Notes: generated by a model from the sequence alone, not told the origin. Shown: positions 45,915 through 56,289, numbered from the stretch's first letter. The stretch is 64,000 nt of DNA from Rhodococcus xishaensis (GCF_004011825.1 NZ_RKLO01000002.1:62001-126000), one strand, 5' to 3'. Made by a program: numbers and translations.

Positions 45915-45953
45915 TGAGGGTAGCCTATGCAAAGGAAGGGGAGCCTAAGCTAC
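45915..45953 (-). promoter_or_regulatory. Two candidate IdeR/DtxR iron boxes
   Basis: On the minus strand, TTTGCATAGGCTACCCTCA (45915-45933) and GTAGCTTAGGCTCCCCTTC (45935-45953) each match 14 of 19 positions of TWAGGTWAGSCTWACCTWA. They lie 68-106 bases before the start of the four-domain protein. Side-by-side weak boxes are a known arrangement for DtxR-family dimers. Confidence 0.6.
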
Positions 45954-46068
45954 CTCGAATCTGAATTTGCGGAGCGCCGCAGCCAACATCGAGGACAGAG
46001 CCCCCGGGCTTGCCGCACAGCGTGTCGCACGGCGGTCCCCTGGAGCGTGTATGCGCAGGTCGACAGGC

Positions 46069-46074
46069 TAGGCT
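46069..46074 (+). promoter_or_regulatory. -10 hexamer for leaderless proS
   Basis: TAGGCT lies 8 bases before the proS GTG, with no Shine-Dalgarno site between, as expected for a leaderless actinobacterial promoter. Confidence 0.5.
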
Positions 46075-46082
46075 GATGCGTC

Positions 46083-47828
46083 GTGATCACCCGCATGTCG
46101 CACCTGTTCCTACGCACCCTGCGCGACGACCCGGCCGACGCCGAGGTCGCCAGCCACAAGCTGCTGGTTCGCGCCGGCTACGTGCGTCGCGTCGCGCCTG
46201 GCGTCTACTCGTGGCTGCCGCTCGGTCTGCGGGTGTTGCGAGAGGTGGAACGGGTGGTCCGCGAGGAGATGGACGCGATCGGCGGCCAGGAGATCCTGCT
46301 GCCGGCGCTACTGCCCCGTGACCCGTACGAGACGACCAACCGCTGGACCGAGTACGGCGACGGACTGTTCCGGTTGCAGGACCGCAAGGGCGGCGACTAC
46401 CTGCTGGGCCCGACCCACGAGGAATTGTTCGCCCTCACCGTCAAGGGTGAGTACAACTCGTACAAGGACTTCCCGGTCACCCTTTACCAGATGCAGACCA
46501 AGTACCGCGACGAGGAGCGTCCCCGCGCCGGCATCCTGCGTGGTCGCGAGTTCGTGATGAAGGATTCCTACAGCTTCGACCTCACCGACGAGGGCCTCGC
46601 AGAATCGTATCGGGCGCACCGCGATGCGTACGAGCGCATGTTCCAGCGCCTCGGCGTCAGGTACGTGATCGTTTCCGCGACGTCGGGCGCGATGGGCGGC
46701 AGTGCATCGGAAGAGTTTCTCGCCGAGAGCGAGGTCGGCGAGGACACTTACGTCCGCTGTGTCGAGTCTGGATACGCCGCGAACGTCGAGGCCGTCGAAA
46801 CCCTCGCGCCGGAGCCGACCCCGATCGACGGCTTGCCGGAGGCCAAGATCCACGACACCCCCGGAACCCCGACCATCGAAGCGCTCGTCGAGTGGGCCAA
46901 CCGGGCGGGCCTGGGCCGCACGATTACCGGCGCCGACACCCTCAAGAACATTATCGTCAAGATCCGGCAGCCGGGCGGCGAGTGGGAGTTACTGGCTATC
47001 GGCATTCCCGGCGACCGCGAAGTGGACGACAAGCGCCTCGAGGCGTCACTCGAGCCCGCAGAGGTCGCGATGCTCATGGATGAGGACTTCGAAAAGTATC
47101 CGTTCCTCGCCAAAGGTTACATCGGCCCGAAGGCGCTGCTGGACAACGATGTTCGCTACCTTGTGGACCCCCGCGTCGTGGACGGCACGGCGTGGATCAC
47201 CGGTGCCGACGTCGTCGGCAAGCACTATGTCGACCTCGTCGCCGGACGCGACTTCACGCCGGACGGCACTATCGAGGCCGCCGAAGTGCGCGACGGGGAT
47301 CCGTCGCCGGACGGTGCCGGCCCGCTTGTCTCTGCACGTGGCATCGAAATCGGTCACGTTTTCCAACTCGGCCGTAAGTACACCGACGCTTTCGCCGTCG
47401 ACGTGCTTGGCGAGAACGGCAAGCCAGTCCGTCCGACCATGGGCTCGTACGGCGTCGGGGTCTCACGCCTGGTCGCCGTCATTGCCGAGCAGCACCACGA
47501 CGACAAGGGCCTCCGTTGGCCCGCGGAGGTCACTCCGTTCGACGTGCACCTGGTGATCGCGAACAAAGACGAGGCGGCCCGCGAGGGCGCCGAGACGCTG
47601 GCCGTCGAGCTCGACAAAGTAGGTATCGAGGTCCTTATCGACGACCGGAAGGCCTCGCCTGGCGTGAAGTTCAAGGATTCCGAGCTGATCGGCGTCCCGC
47701 TCGTCGTGGTCGTCGGCCGCGGATACTCAGATGGCAAGGTGGAAGTGCGCGACCGCTTCACCGGCGAGTCGCGCGAGGTTCCCACCGACGTCGCGCTCGC
47801 CGAAATCCGCGCCGCCGTGCGGGGCTGA
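46083..47828 (+). CDS. proS: Prolyl-tRNA synthetase
   Basis: Class II aminoacyl-tRNA synthetase that charges tRNA-Pro. It is the bacterial type (581 residues) with the editing (INS) domain inserted between motifs 2 and 3 (about residues 230-400). Motif 2 is seen around [21 protein letters not shown] and motif 3 around [13 protein letters not shown]. The C-terminal anticodon-binding domain has [23 protein letters not shown]-like sequence. In M. tuberculosis proS lies directly next to efpA; here an accessory block separates them. A leaderless start at GTG 46083 is likely. Confidence 0.96.
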   Translation: MITRMSHLFLRTLRDDPADAEVASHKLLVRAGYVRRVAPGVYSWLPLGLRVLREVERVVREEMDAIGGQEILLPALLPRDPYETTNRWTEYGDGLFRLQDRKGGDYLLGPTHEELFALTVKGEYNSYKDFPVTLYQMQTKYRDEERPRAGILRGREFVMKDSYSFDLTDEGLAESYRAHRDAYERMFQRLGVRYVIVSATSGAMGGSASEEFLAESEVGEDTYVRCVESGYAANVEAVETLAPEPTPIDGLPEAKIHDTPGTPTIEALVEWANRAGLGRTITGADTLKNIIVKIRQPGGEWELLAIGIPGDREVDDKRLEASLEPAEVAMLMDEDFEKYPFLAKGYIGPKALLDNDVRYLVDPRVVDGTAWITGADVVGKHYVDLVAGRDFTPDGTIEAAEVRDGDPSPDGAGPLVSARGIEIGHVFQLGRKYTDAFAVDVLGENGKPVRPTMGSYGVGVSRLVAVIAEQHHDDKGLRWPAEVTPFDVHLVIANKDEAAREGAETLAVELDKVGIEVLIDDRKASPGVKFKDSELIGVPLVVVVGRGYSDGKVEVRDRFTGESREVPTDVALAEIRAAVRG

Positions 47829-47884
47829 TACCCTTCCCTGCCAGCGCGGTTCGAGCATTTGAGGGCTCGGTCTCGTGACCCGGG

Positions 47885-47905
47885 CGCGACAAGCGCGGAA
47901 AATGC
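47885..47905. repeat. Short motif shared with the mqo upstream gap
   Basis: CGCGACAAGCGCGGAAAATGC here resembles CGCCACAAGCGCCCGAAATGC at 21808-21828. The surrounding gap also carries a CCCTGC/GCAGGG pair. It could be a small dispersed intergenic repeat; two copies are weak evidence. Confidence 0.3.
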
Positions 47906-47933
47906 AGGGTGATCCGGACCGATCCGGAGGACA

Positions 47934-49715
47934 GTGGAAGCTGTGACCCCGACCGGGGTCGATGTTTACGTTTGGCGAAGGGTGAGGCCGGTGGAACGAC
48001 TGCTACTGAATCCACGCGATTACGACCCAGCGCGGTTCGACCCGAACACGCGCAGATTGTTGCGTGCCACTATCGACTGGTTCGAGTCCAGAGGTAAACG
48101 TCGGCTTCTGCAGGACGATCTGCACGCGGTGTGGCCGCGGGACTTTCTGGACTTCGTCGGTAGCGAGAAGCTGTTCGCGACGTTCATGACCCCGGCCGCC
48201 AACGCCGGGGGTGATCCCAACAAGCGGTGGGACGCGGCCCGCAACGCCGCGCTCAGCGAGATCCTCGGGTTCTACGGCCTGGCGTACTGGTACGCGTGGC
48301 AGGTGACCGTGCTGGGACTGGGGCCGATCTGGATGAGTGCCAACGGATCGGCGCGTGAACGTGCCGCCGAGCAACTCGACGCGGGCGGTGTCATGGCATT
48401 CGGCCTGTCCGAGCGCGAACACGGTGCGGACGTGTACTCGACCGACATGCTGCTCACACCCGCCGAGGACGGGGCGGTGGCTTTCCGGGCGAACGGCACC
48501 AAGTACTACATCGGCAACGGCAACGTGGCGGGCATGGTGTCGGTATTCGGTCGCCGCACCGACATCGAGGGCACCGACGGGTACGTCTTCTTCGTCGCCG
48601 ACAGCCGAAACTTGCATTACCGGTTGATCGACAACGTCGTGCACGGCCAGATGTACGTCAGCACCTTTGCGCTCCGCGACTATCCGGTGCGCGAGGAGGA
48701 CATCCTGCACACCGGGGCCGACGCCTTCTCGGCGGCGCTGAACACCGTCAACGTCGGCAAGTTCAACCTGTGCACGGCGTCGATCGGGATGTGCGAGCAC
48801 GCGTTCTTCGAGGCGATCACGCACGCGCACAACAGGATTCTCTACGGCAAGCGGGTGACCGATTTCCCGCACGTGCGGGCGAACTTCGTCGACGCCTACT
48901 CCCGACTGGTGGCGATGAAGCTCTTCAGTGCCCGGGCCGTCGACTACTTCCGGAGCGCCGGGCTCGAGGACCGCCGTTACCTGCTCTTCAACCCCATGAC
49001 CAAGGCGAAGGTCACCTCCGAGGGCGAGGAGGTGATTGCGCTCCTGCACGACGTGATCGCGGCCAAGGGATACGAGAAGGACACCTACTTCCGAGAGGTC
49101 GCCGAACTGATCGGTACGCTGCCCAAGCTCGAGGGCACGGTGCACGTCAACGTGGGGCTGATCCTCAAGTTCATGCCGAACTACCTGTTCAACCCCGTCG
49201 AATATCCGGAAATCGACACCCGCGTGGACGCCGCCGACGACGCGTTCTTCTGGGCACAGGGCCCCACGCGCGGTGCTGCGAAGGTGCAGTTCCACGACTG
49301 GACCCGTGTCTACACCGAGCACTCCGACATCCCCAATGTCGCCCGCTTCCTCGAGCAGGCGCTCGCTCTGCGGGAACTGCTCGCGACCGCGGGACCGGAC
49401 GATGCTCAACGGGAGGACCTCGACTTCCTGCTGACCGTCGGTCACCTATTCGAACTCGTCGTGTACGGGCAACTGATCCTCGAACAGGCCGACATCGTCG
49501 GCCTCGACCGCGATCTCATCGAGCAGATCTTCGACTTCCAGATCCGGGACTTCTCGCGGTATGCAGTTGCGTTGCATGGAAAGACGTCGTCCACCGCGGA
49601 GCAGCAAAAGTGGGCGCTCGACGTGATCCGCAAGCCCGTCGTCGACACCGACCGGTTCGAACGAGTGTGGGAGCAAGTCGTCGCCTACGACGGTGCCTAC
49701 GAGATGGGTTCCTAG
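47934..49715 (+). CDS. Large acyl-CoA dehydrogenase family protein
   Basis: A 593-residue flavoprotein, longer than the usual 380-400 residues because of added N- and C-terminal helical regions. The central FAD-binding segment reads MAFGLSEREHGADVYST (about residues 153-169), followed by GTKYYIGNGNVAGMVSVFGR. Family members oxidise acyl-CoA thioesters and feed electrons to electron transfer flavoprotein; this subgroup is uncharacterised. GGAGG is 3 bases from GTG 47934; GTG 47943 (12 bases) is an alternative start. It is followed 9 bases later by an O-methyltransferase gene and probably cotranscribed. Confidence 0.82.
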   Translation: MEAVTPTGVDVYVWRRVRPVERLLLNPRDYDPARFDPNTRRLLRATIDWFESRGKRRLLQDDLHAVWPRDFLDFVGSEKLFATFMTPAANAGGDPNKRWDAARNAALSEILGFYGLAYWYAWQVTVLGLGPIWMSANGSARERAAEQLDAGGVMAFGLSEREHGADVYSTDMLLTPAEDGAVAFRANGTKYYIGNGNVAGMVSVFGRRTDIEGTDGYVFFVADSRNLHYRLIDNVVHGQMYVSTFALRDYPVREEDILHTGADAFSAALNTVNVGKFNLCTASIGMCEHAFFEAITHAHNRILYGKRVTDFPHVRANFVDAYSRLVAMKLFSARAVDYFRSAGLEDRRYLLFNPMTKAKVTSEGEEVIALLHDVIAAKGYEKDTYFREVAELIGTLPKLEGTVHVNVGLILKFMPNYLFNPVEYPEIDTRVDAADDAFFWAQGPTRGAAKVQFHDWTRVYTEHSDIPNVARFLEQALALRELLATAGPDDAQREDLDFLLTVGHLFELVVYGQLILEQADIVGLDRDLIEQIFDFQIRDFSRYAVALHGKTSSTAEQQKWALDVIRKPVVDTDRFERVWEQVVAYDGAYEMGS

Positions 49716-49724
49716 GCTGAAGCG

Positions 49725-50405
49725 ATGGGAGACGACATCGAACGCGCGCACTGGGCCGAGGTCGACAAGTATCTCGTCGAGACCCTGATCGGGGCCGACG
49801 ACGACCTGGCGGCGGCGCTCGAGGCGAACGGCGCGGCCAAGCTGCCGCCGGTCGATGTCTCTCCGACGCACGGTAGGTTCCTGAACCTGTTGGCGCGCAT
49901 GATCGGTGCCACTCGGGTGCTCGAAGTCGGCACCCTCGGCGGCTACAGCACCATCTGGCTCGCCCGCGCCGTCGGCGACTCCGGGCGGGTCGTGACGCTC
50001 GAATACGACCCCGAGTACGCTGCGGTCGCCCGCGCGAACCTCGACCGTGCCGGTGTCGGGAGCCGTGTCGATATCCGGATCGGAGCTGCACTCGACACGC
50101 TGCCCGGCGTCGAGGCCGACGGGATGGGGCCGTTCGATCTGGTATTCGTCGACGCCGACAAGGTGAACAACTCCAACTACGTGCGGTGGGCGTTGCGACT
50201 TTCGCGTCCAGGCACCGTGATCGTGGTCGACAACGTGGTCCGTGGCGGATCGGTCTCCAACCCCGACCTCGACGACGATGCGGTTCGAGCCAGCCGGGAG
50301 GTCCTCGGCATGCTGGCTACCGAACCACGCGTGGACGCCACCGCGCTGCAGACCGTCGGGTCCACTGGTTGGGACGGGTTCGCACTGGCGCTCGTGGTGG
50401 GTTGA
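49725..50405 (+). CDS. SAM-dependent O-methyltransferase (COMT-like)
   Basis: A 226-residue class I methyltransferase of the caffeoyl-CoA/catechol O-methyltransferase family 3. The SAM-binding motif LEVGTLGGYST lies at about residues 65-75, the acidic strand end VTLEYDPEY near 90-98, and the metal/catalytic segment FVDADKVNNSNYVRWAL near 143-159. VVDNVVRGG follows. The natural substrate is unknown. The ATG is 9 bases after the acyl-CoA dehydrogenase. Confidence 0.88.
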   Translation: MGDDIERAHWAEVDKYLVETLIGADDDLAAALEANGAAKLPPVDVSPTHGRFLNLLARMIGATRVLEVGTLGGYSTIWLARAVGDSGRVVTLEYDPEYAAVARANLDRAGVGSRVDIRIGAALDTLPGVEADGMGPFDLVFVDADKVNNSNYVRWALRLSRPGTVIVVDNVVRGGSVSNPDLDDDAVRASREVLGMLATEPRVDATALQTVGSTGWDGFALALVVG

Positions 50406-50475
50406 GTGGCCGATCCGGCCCGCACTCGGTCGCGCTTCCGGGTGTCCGAGCGCGTGCGGCCGTAGCATCGTTGTC

Positions 50476-50889
50476 GTGGTGAATCCGACCGTCCGCTCCG
50501 AAGGTTCTGGCCCGCTGCGCGTGCTCGTCTACAGCAGCGCTGCCGCGACGCGTGAGCAGGTGATGCGCGCTCTCGGTACGCACCCACACCCCGACCTGCC
50601 CCAGATCGAATACACCGAGGTCGCGACCGAGCCGATGGTGATCCGCACGATGGACGCCGGAGGTATCGACCTCGCGATTCTCGACGGCGAGGCGGCGCCC
50701 GCGGGTGGTATGGGTATCGCCAAGCAACTCAAGGACGAGCTCGACGCCTGCCCGCCTGTCGTGGTGCTCACCGGTCGCGTGGACGACCGCTGGCTCGCCG
50801 ACTGGTCGCGTGCCGAGGCCGTTGTGCAGCACCCGATCGAGCCGTTCCGGCTTGCAGAGGCAGTCGTCCCCCTGCTGCGGCGCGCGTAA
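50476..50889 (+). CDS. Receiver-like protein (Rv3143 type)
   Basis: A 137-residue single-domain protein with a CheY-like fold. The strand carrying a phospho-acceptor-like Asp is present (DLAILDGEAAPAGGMGIA), but the usual acidic pair after the first strand is replaced (LRVLVYSSAA), and the conserved Lys before the last helix is His (VVQHPIEP). It is therefore probably a pseudo-receiver that is not phosphorylated normally. M. tuberculosis Rv3143 also lies just before nuoA, so the link to complex I is conserved. TAGCAT is 7 bases before GTG 50476, suggesting a leaderless start; GTG 50479 is equally possible. Confidence 0.8.
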   Translation: MVNPTVRSEGSGPLRVLVYSSAAATREQVMRALGTHPHPDLPQIEYTEVATEPMVIRTMDAGGIDLAILDGEAAPAGGMGIAKQLKDELDACPPVVVLTGRVDDRWLADWSRAEAVVQHPIEPFRLAEAVVPLLRRA

Positions 50890-51107
50890 CGTATCTGAGT
50901 CCTCCGAGGCGTCCTCCCCGGCGCCGCGCCGGCACCCCAGCGACTCGCGGGTAAAACCGAACCCAAGTGCGAGCACTATCCCGGTACGCTGAGCCGTAGA
51001 TCACATTCGGCGGGTAGGTATTCCTGATTGCGTGATTGTGCGTCTCTCGTGGCTACCCGTCGTGCGTGCTCACTTTGTGGGCTCACGACGAGAGGAGCAG
51101 AGACGCA

Positions 51108-51479
51108 GTGAATGCGTACGTGCCGATTCTCGTGCTCGGGGCCATCGCCGTCGCCTTCGCGGTGTTCTCCGTGGTCGTCGCGACGGTGGTCGGCCCCAGG
51201 CGGGCCAACCGGGCGAAGCTCGAAGCGTATGAGTGCGGTATCGAACCGGTTCCGCAGCCTGCCACCGGGCGGGCGGGCGGGCAACGGATCCCGGTCAAGT
51301 ACTACCTGACGGCGATGCTGTTCATCATCTTCGACATCGAGATTGTGTTCCTCTACCCGTGGGCGGTGCATTTCGATGCCCTCGGATTGTTCGGTCTGGT
51401 CGCAATGGCCCTGTTCGTCTTTACCGTTTCGGTGGCCTACGTATACGAGTGGCGGCGTGGGGGATTGAGCTGGGACTGA
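51108..51479 (+). CDS. nuoA: NADH-quinone oxidoreductase subunit A
   Basis: A 123-residue membrane subunit of complex I with three helices. The conserved loop [11 protein letters not shown] and the segment [19 protein letters not shown] are intact. The GTG at 51108 follows GAGGAG at 10 bases. First gene of the nuo operon; the 218 bp before it hold no gene and contain TACGCT and TAGGTATT hexamers that could be -10 elements. Confidence 0.95.
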   Translation: MNAYVPILVLGAIAVAFAVFSVVVATVVGPRRANRAKLEAYECGIEPVPQPATGRAGGQRIPVKYYLTAMLFIIFDIEIVFLYPWAVHFDALGLFGLVAMALFVFTVSVAYVYEWRRGGLSWD

Positions 51480-51510
51480 GCGGTCCCCGCAGGAGGGAGG
51501 TGAGTCTGGC

Positions 51511-52095
51511 ATGGGTCTCGAGGAGAAGGTGCCGAGTGGTTTCTTGCTCAGCACGCTCGAAACCGTCGCCGGTTACGCCCGCAAGGGTTCGCTGTGGCCG
51601 GCCACGTTCGGCCTAGCGTGCTGCGCGATCGAGATGATGGCGACCACGTCAGGGCGCTTCGACCTCGCGCGCTTCGGTATGGAGGCTTTCCGTGCGTCAC
51701 CTCGACAGGCCGACCTGATGATCGTTGCCGGACGAGTGAGCCAGAAGATGGCACCGGTCCTCCGGCAGGTGTACGACCAGATGGTCGAACCCAAGTGGGT
51801 GCTGGCTATGGGAGTCTGCGCGTCGTCGGGCGGGATGTTCAACAACTACGCGATCGTGCAGGGCGTCGACCACGTCGTCCCGGTGGACATTTACCTACCT
51901 GGCTGCCCGCCCCGACCCGAGATGTTGCTCAACGCAATCCTGGAGCTACACGAGAAGATTCAGCACATGCCCCTCGGTGTGAATCGCGAACAGGCGGTCC
52001 GGGCCGCGGAGGAGGCCGCACTAGCTGCACGACCGGCGCAGCCCGCGATCGACCTCGGGATGCCGGGTCGCGACGCCGGGACAGTGCTGCGATGA
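51511..52095 (+). CDS. nuoB: NADH-quinone oxidoreductase subunit B
   Basis: Carries the terminal [4Fe-4S] cluster N2 that reduces quinone. The ligands are visible as the adjacent pair in [10 protein letters not shown], Cys in GVCASSGG and Cys in [10 protein letters not shown]. Length 194 residues, with an actinobacterial C-terminal tail. GGAGGGAGG lies upstream of ATG 51511. The stop overlaps nuoC. Confidence 0.97.
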   Translation: MGLEEKVPSGFLLSTLETVAGYARKGSLWPATFGLACCAIEMMATTSGRFDLARFGMEAFRASPRQADLMIVAGRVSQKMAPVLRQVYDQMVEPKWVLAMGVCASSGGMFNNYAIVQGVDHVVPVDIYLPGCPPRPEMLLNAILELHEKIQHMPLGVNREQAVRAAEEAALAARPAQPAIDLGMPGRDAGTVLR

Positions 52096-52853
52096 CGTCT
52101 GATCGCGACCGCAACCCGCACGGGACCGACCCCGAGGCGACCGCCGGACCGGAGGGCACGGTTCCTCCCGAACGCGTCGCCGGCGGGGAGATGATCGGCC
52201 TTCGCCAGGGGATGTTCGGGGTCTCCGGCACCGGCGACACCTCCGGCTATGGCCGTCTACTGCGTCCGGTGACGTTGCCCGGCCGCGCGTCCCGTCCGTA
52301 CGGCGGGTGGTTCGACGAGGTCGTCGACACGCTCGAGACCGCGCTGGCCGATGGTGACGACACCGGCGCCGTGCTCGACGACGCCGTCGAGAAGGTCGTG
52401 GTGTTTCGTGACGAACTGACGCTGCATGTGCGGCGGGAGTACCTGCCGCTGCTCGCACGGCTGCTGCGGGACGACCCGGGTCTGCGATTCGAGCTGTGTC
52501 TCGGGGTGAGCGGTGTGCACTATCCGCAGGACTCCGGACGGGAACTGCACGCGGTGTATCCGCTGATGTCGATCACCCACGGTCGCCGGCTGCGCCTCGA
52601 GGTGGCCGTGCCGGACGCCGATCCGCGCATTCCGTCGCTGTACCGGATCTATCCGACCACTGACTGGCACGAGCGGGAGACGTACGACTTCTTCGGGCTC
52701 GTCTTCGAGGGCCATCCAGCACTCACCCGGATCGAGATGCCCGATGACTGGGTGGGACATCCCCAGCGCAAGGACTATCCGCTCGGTGGCATACCCGTGG
52801 AGTACAAGGGGGCGACGGTCCCACCACCGGACGAGCGGAGGGGCTACCAGTGA
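52092..52853 (+). CDS. nuoC: NADH-quinone oxidoreductase subunit C
   Basis: A 253-residue peripheral-arm subunit. The first 60 residues are a variable, charged extension; the family core starts near [20 protein letters not shown] and includes [16 protein letters not shown] and RKDYPLGG. It is separate from nuoD, unlike in E. coli. Both ends overlap neighbours by four bases. Confidence 0.96.
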   Translation: MTSDRDRNPHGTDPEATAGPEGTVPPERVAGGEMIGLRQGMFGVSGTGDTSGYGRLLRPVTLPGRASRPYGGWFDEVVDTLETALADGDDTGAVLDDAVEKVVVFRDELTLHVRREYLPLLARLLRDDPGLRFELCLGVSGVHYPQDSGRELHAVYPLMSITHGRRLRLEVAVPDADPRIPSLYRIYPTTDWHERETYDFFGLVFEGHPALTRIEMPDDWVGHPQRKDYPLGGIPVEYKGATVPPPDERRGYQ

Positions 52854-54184
52854 ACAATCCTCGCGAAACCCTCGATCAGGACAACAGCGACGGTGCGGTG
52901 TTCACCGTCTCGGGGCAGGACTGGGACGAGCTCGTCGACGCCGCGACCGAAGCCCAGAGGTCCGGCGCCGAGCGCATCGTCGTCAACATGGGGCCGCAAC
53001 ATCCGTCCACCCACGGGGTGCTGCGGTTGATCCTCGAGATCGAGGGCGAAACCGTCACCGAGGCCCGTTGCGGAATCGGGTACCTGCACACCGGAATCGA
53101 GAAGAATCTCGAGTATCGGAACTGGACACAGGGCGTCACTTTCGTCACCCGCATGGACTACCTGGCGCCATTCTTCAACGAGGTGGCGTACTGCCTCGGC
53201 GTGGAGAAGCTGCTCGACATCACTGACCAGATCCCCGAGCGCGCCACCGTAATCCGGGTGCTTCTGATGGAACTCAACCGGATCTCCTCGCACCTGGTCG
53301 CGCTGGCGACCGGCGGCATGGAATTGGGCGCGATCACACCGATGCTCTTCGGGTTCCGTGAACGTGAACTGGTCCTCGACATCTTCGAGATGATCACGGG
53401 CCTGCGCATGAACCACGCTTACATCCGCCCGGGTGGACTCTCTCAGGATCTGCCCGACGGTGCCGTGGAGAAGGTACGCGAGCTGCTCGACCTGATGCCG
53501 CGCCGGCTACGCGACCTGGAGAACCTCCTCAACGAGAACCCGATCTGGAAGGCGCGCACGCAGGGCATCGGCTACCTCGATCTCACGGGGTGCATCGCAC
53601 TCGGCATCACCGGTCCGATCCTGCGGGCGACCGGGCTGCCACTCGATGTGCGCCGGACCGATCCATACTGTGGCTACGAGACGTACGACTTCGACGTCGT
53701 CACCGATACCGGATCGGACTGTTACGGCCGATACCTCGTCCGCGTCCGGGAACTGGCCGAGTCGCTGAAGATCGTCGAACAGTGTCTGGACCGGTTGAGC
53801 CCCGGGCCGGTCATGTTGGCGGACAAGAAGATCGCGTGGCCCGCCGACCTGACGGTCGGCCCGGACGGACTCGGTAACTCGTTAGAGCACATCCAACGGA
53901 TCATGGGCACATCGATGGAGGGTTTGATCCACCACTTCAAACTCGTGACCGAGGGGTTCCGGGTTCCCCCCGGACAGGTGTACGTTGCGGTGGAGTCCCC
54001 GCGCGGCGAGTTGGGCGTGCACATGGTGAGCGACGGAGGCACGCGGCCGTATCGGGCACACTATCGCGATCCGTCGTTCACCAACCTTCAGGCAGTGTCG
54101 GCGATGTGCGAGGGCGGCATGGTGGCGGATGTGATCGCGGCGGTGGCCAGTATCGACCCCGTCATGGGGGGAGTGGACCGATGA
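52850..54184 (+). CDS. nuoD: NADH-quinone oxidoreductase subunit D
   Basis: The 49-kDa-type subunit that forms the quinone cavity with NuoB. It contains [28 protein letters not shown] and the C-terminal DPVMGGVDR, all family marks. Length 444 residues. GTG start overlapping nuoC (GTGA); its stop overlaps the next ATG. Confidence 0.97.
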   Translation: MNNPRETLDQDNSDGAVFTVSGQDWDELVDAATEAQRSGAERIVVNMGPQHPSTHGVLRLILEIEGETVTEARCGIGYLHTGIEKNLEYRNWTQGVTFVTRMDYLAPFFNEVAYCLGVEKLLDITDQIPERATVIRVLLMELNRISSHLVALATGGMELGAITPMLFGFRERELVLDIFEMITGLRMNHAYIRPGGLSQDLPDGAVEKVRELLDLMPRRLRDLENLLNENPIWKARTQGIGYLDLTGCIALGITGPILRATGLPLDVRRTDPYCGYETYDFDVVTDTGSDCYGRYLVRVRELAESLKIVEQCLDRLSPGPVMLADKKIAWPADLTVGPDGLGNSLEHIQRIMGTSMEGLIHHFKLVTEGFRVPPGQVYVAVESPRGELGVHMVSDGGTRPYRAHYRDPSFTNLQAVSAMCEGGMVADVIAAVASIDPVMGGVDR

Positions 54185-56289
54185 GCGATCAACGCGCCTC
54201 TCCCGGACCGGTATTCGTCGACCTATCGCCGCGACCCCAGGAACGGGAGCAGTTCCCACCGGACGTAGCGGACCGGCTGGCAGCCGAAGCCGAGGAGATC
54301 ATCGCCCGCTACCGCTCCCGCGGCGGCGAACCCCGTTCCGGTGAGCCCCCCGGTACCGAGCGTTCCGCGCTGATGCCCCTCCTGCATCTCGTCCAGGCCG
54401 AGGAAGGCTACGTCTCGGCAGCCGGAATCGACTTTTGTGCAAGACAACTCGGACTGACCGCGGCAGAAGTGACCGCGGTGGTCACGTTCTACACGATGTA
54501 CCGCCGTAATCCCACGGGCACGTACCACGTGGGGGTGTGCACCAACAGCCTGTGCGCTGTGATGGGCGGCGACGCGATCTACGCGGCCCTCCGTGAGCAT
54601 CTGGAGATCGGGAACGGCGAGACCACCGCCGACGGTGCCGTGACGCTCGAGCACGTCGAGTGCAACGCGGCCTGCGACTTCGCGCCGGTCATGATGGTCA
54701 ACTGGGAGTTCTTCGACAACCAGACACCCGCCTCTGCCATCGAGGTGGTCGACGCGCTGCAGGCGGGGCAGTCCGTGACACCCACGCGTGGTGCACCACT
54801 GTGCTCCTTCCGGGACACCACGCGGATCCTGGCGGGGTTCCCGGACCCTAGGCCCGGTGCGCTCGAGGCTGGCGGCGGCGCGGGTCCGGCTACCGTAGCC
54901 GGGCTGCAGGCGTCGCGCGAGGGCACGGCCGGCGCGCCGGACGGGCCTTCGCTGACGCCGGTCCTGAGTAGCCACTGGGACGATGCCCGGTCCTGGACCC
55001 TCGAGACGTATCAGCGGCACGAGGGCTACGACGCGTTGCGCAAGACGCTGCGGATGAACCCGGACGAGGTGATCCAGACCGTCAAGGAGGCCGGGCTGCG
55101 CGGCCGTGGCGGCGCGGGATTCCCGACCGGCATGAAGTGGTCGTTCATCCCGCAGGATCCGTCCAACAGCGTCGTCACGGGAACCGTCAAGCCGCATTAC
55201 TTGGTGGTAAACGCCGACGAGTCGGAACCGGGTACCTGCAAGGACATTCCGCTGATGCTCGCGACGCCCCACGCACTCATCGAGGGCGTGATCATTGCCG
55301 CCTATGCGATCCGGGCGTCACGGGCGTTCGTGTACCTGCGTGGCGAGGTGGTTCCGGTCCTGCGCCGGTTGCAGGCTGCGGTAGCCGAGGCCTACGACGC
55401 CGGCTACCTCGGCAACGACATCCTCGGTTCCGGCTTCGACCTCGACGTCGTGATCCACGCCGGTGCAGGCGCCTACATCTGCGGGGAGGAGACTGCGCTC
55501 CTCGACTCGCTCGAGGGCCGACGTGGGCAGCCCCGCCTACGGCCACCCTTTCCGGCGGTCGAGGGGCTGTACGCGTGCCCCACGGTGGTCAACAACGTGG
55601 AGTCGATTGCCAGCGTGCCGCCGATCATCCTGCGTGGTCCGGAATGGTTCCGCAGCATGGGAAGCGAGGCGTCCCCCGGATTCACGTTGTACTCGCTCTC
55701 CGGTCACGTGAGGCGCCCCGGCCAGTACGAGGCGCCGCTGGGAATCACGTTGCGGCAGCTGCTCGAGTACGCAGGCGGCGTCCGGAAAGGGCATCGGCTC
55801 AAGTTCTGGACGCCGGGCGGCTCGTCGACGCCGATCCTCACCGACGAGCACCTGGACGTGCCGCTCGACTACGAGGCCGTCGCCGAAGCGGGATCGATGC
55901 TCGGCACCAAGGCGCTGCAGATATTCGATGAGACCACGTGCGTCGTTCGAGTGGTGTTGCGGTGGACGGAGTTCTACGCGCACGAGTCGTGCGGCAAGTG
56001 CACCCCGTGTCGGGAGGGCACGTACTGGCTGGTGCAGATCCTCGAACGGCTCGAACGTGGCGAAGGCACCGAGGAAGATCTCGGCAAGCTGCTCGACATT
56101 TCCGACACTCTCCTCGGCAAGTCGTTCTGCGCGCTCGGCGACGGCGCGGCCAGCCCGATCATGTCCTCACTGAAGTACTTTCGCGACGAGTTCGTCACGC
56201 ACTTCGAACACGGCGGTTGCCCCTTCGACCCGGAGGACTCAGCGCTCGTGGCCAGGGTCGTGGCCCGACCGGAAGGGGAGAGAACATGA
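54181..56289 (+). CDS. nuoEF: NuoE-NuoF fusion, NADH dehydrogenase module
   Basis: One uninterrupted 702-residue reading frame covers two subunits. The NuoE part (about 1-250) has the [2Fe-2S] ligands Cys120, Cys125, Cys161 and Cys165 ([14 protein letters not shown]). A Gly/Ala-rich linker (about 225-255) leads into a normal NuoF start region ([15 protein letters not shown]). The NuoF part has the FMN/NADH glycine loop [10 protein letters not shown] near 308 and the N3 cluster ligands in SCGKCTPC (604, 607, 610). No ATG, GTG or TTG codon lies in frame around the junction, so a separate NuoF start is not available. In M. tuberculosis the two genes are separate. Confidence 0.9.
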   Translation: MSDQRASPGPVFVDLSPRPQEREQFPPDVADRLAAEAEEIIARYRSRGGEPRSGEPPGTERSALMPLLHLVQAEEGYVSAAGIDFCARQLGLTAAEVTAVVTFYTMYRRNPTGTYHVGVCTNSLCAVMGGDAIYAALREHLEIGNGETTADGAVTLEHVECNAACDFAPVMMVNWEFFDNQTPASAIEVVDALQAGQSVTPTRGAPLCSFRDTTRILAGFPDPRPGALEAGGGAGPATVAGLQASREGTAGAPDGPSLTPVLSSHWDDARSWTLETYQRHEGYDALRKTLRMNPDEVIQTVKEAGLRGRGGAGFPTGMKWSFIPQDPSNSVVTGTVKPHYLVVNADESEPGTCKDIPLMLATPHALIEGVIIAAYAIRASRAFVYLRGEVVPVLRRLQAAVAEAYDAGYLGNDILGSGFDLDVVIHAGAGAYICGEETALLDSLEGRRGQPRLRPPFPAVEGLYACPTVVNNVESIASVPPIILRGPEWFRSMGSEASPGFTLYSLSGHVRRPGQYEAPLGITLRQLLEYAGGVRKGHRLKFWTPGGSSTPILTDEHLDVPLDYEAVAEAGSMLGTKALQIFDETTCVVRVVLRWTEFYAHESCGKCTPCREGTYWLVQILERLERGEGTEEDLGKLLDISDTLLGKSFCALGDGAASPIMSSLKYFRDEFVTHFEHGGCPFDPEDSALVARVVARPEGERT

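Noticed and set aside
46083-46100. ATG a few codons into proS as the start
   Set aside because: The GTG with TAGGCT 8 bases upstream fits a leaderless promoter and gives the usual N-terminus.
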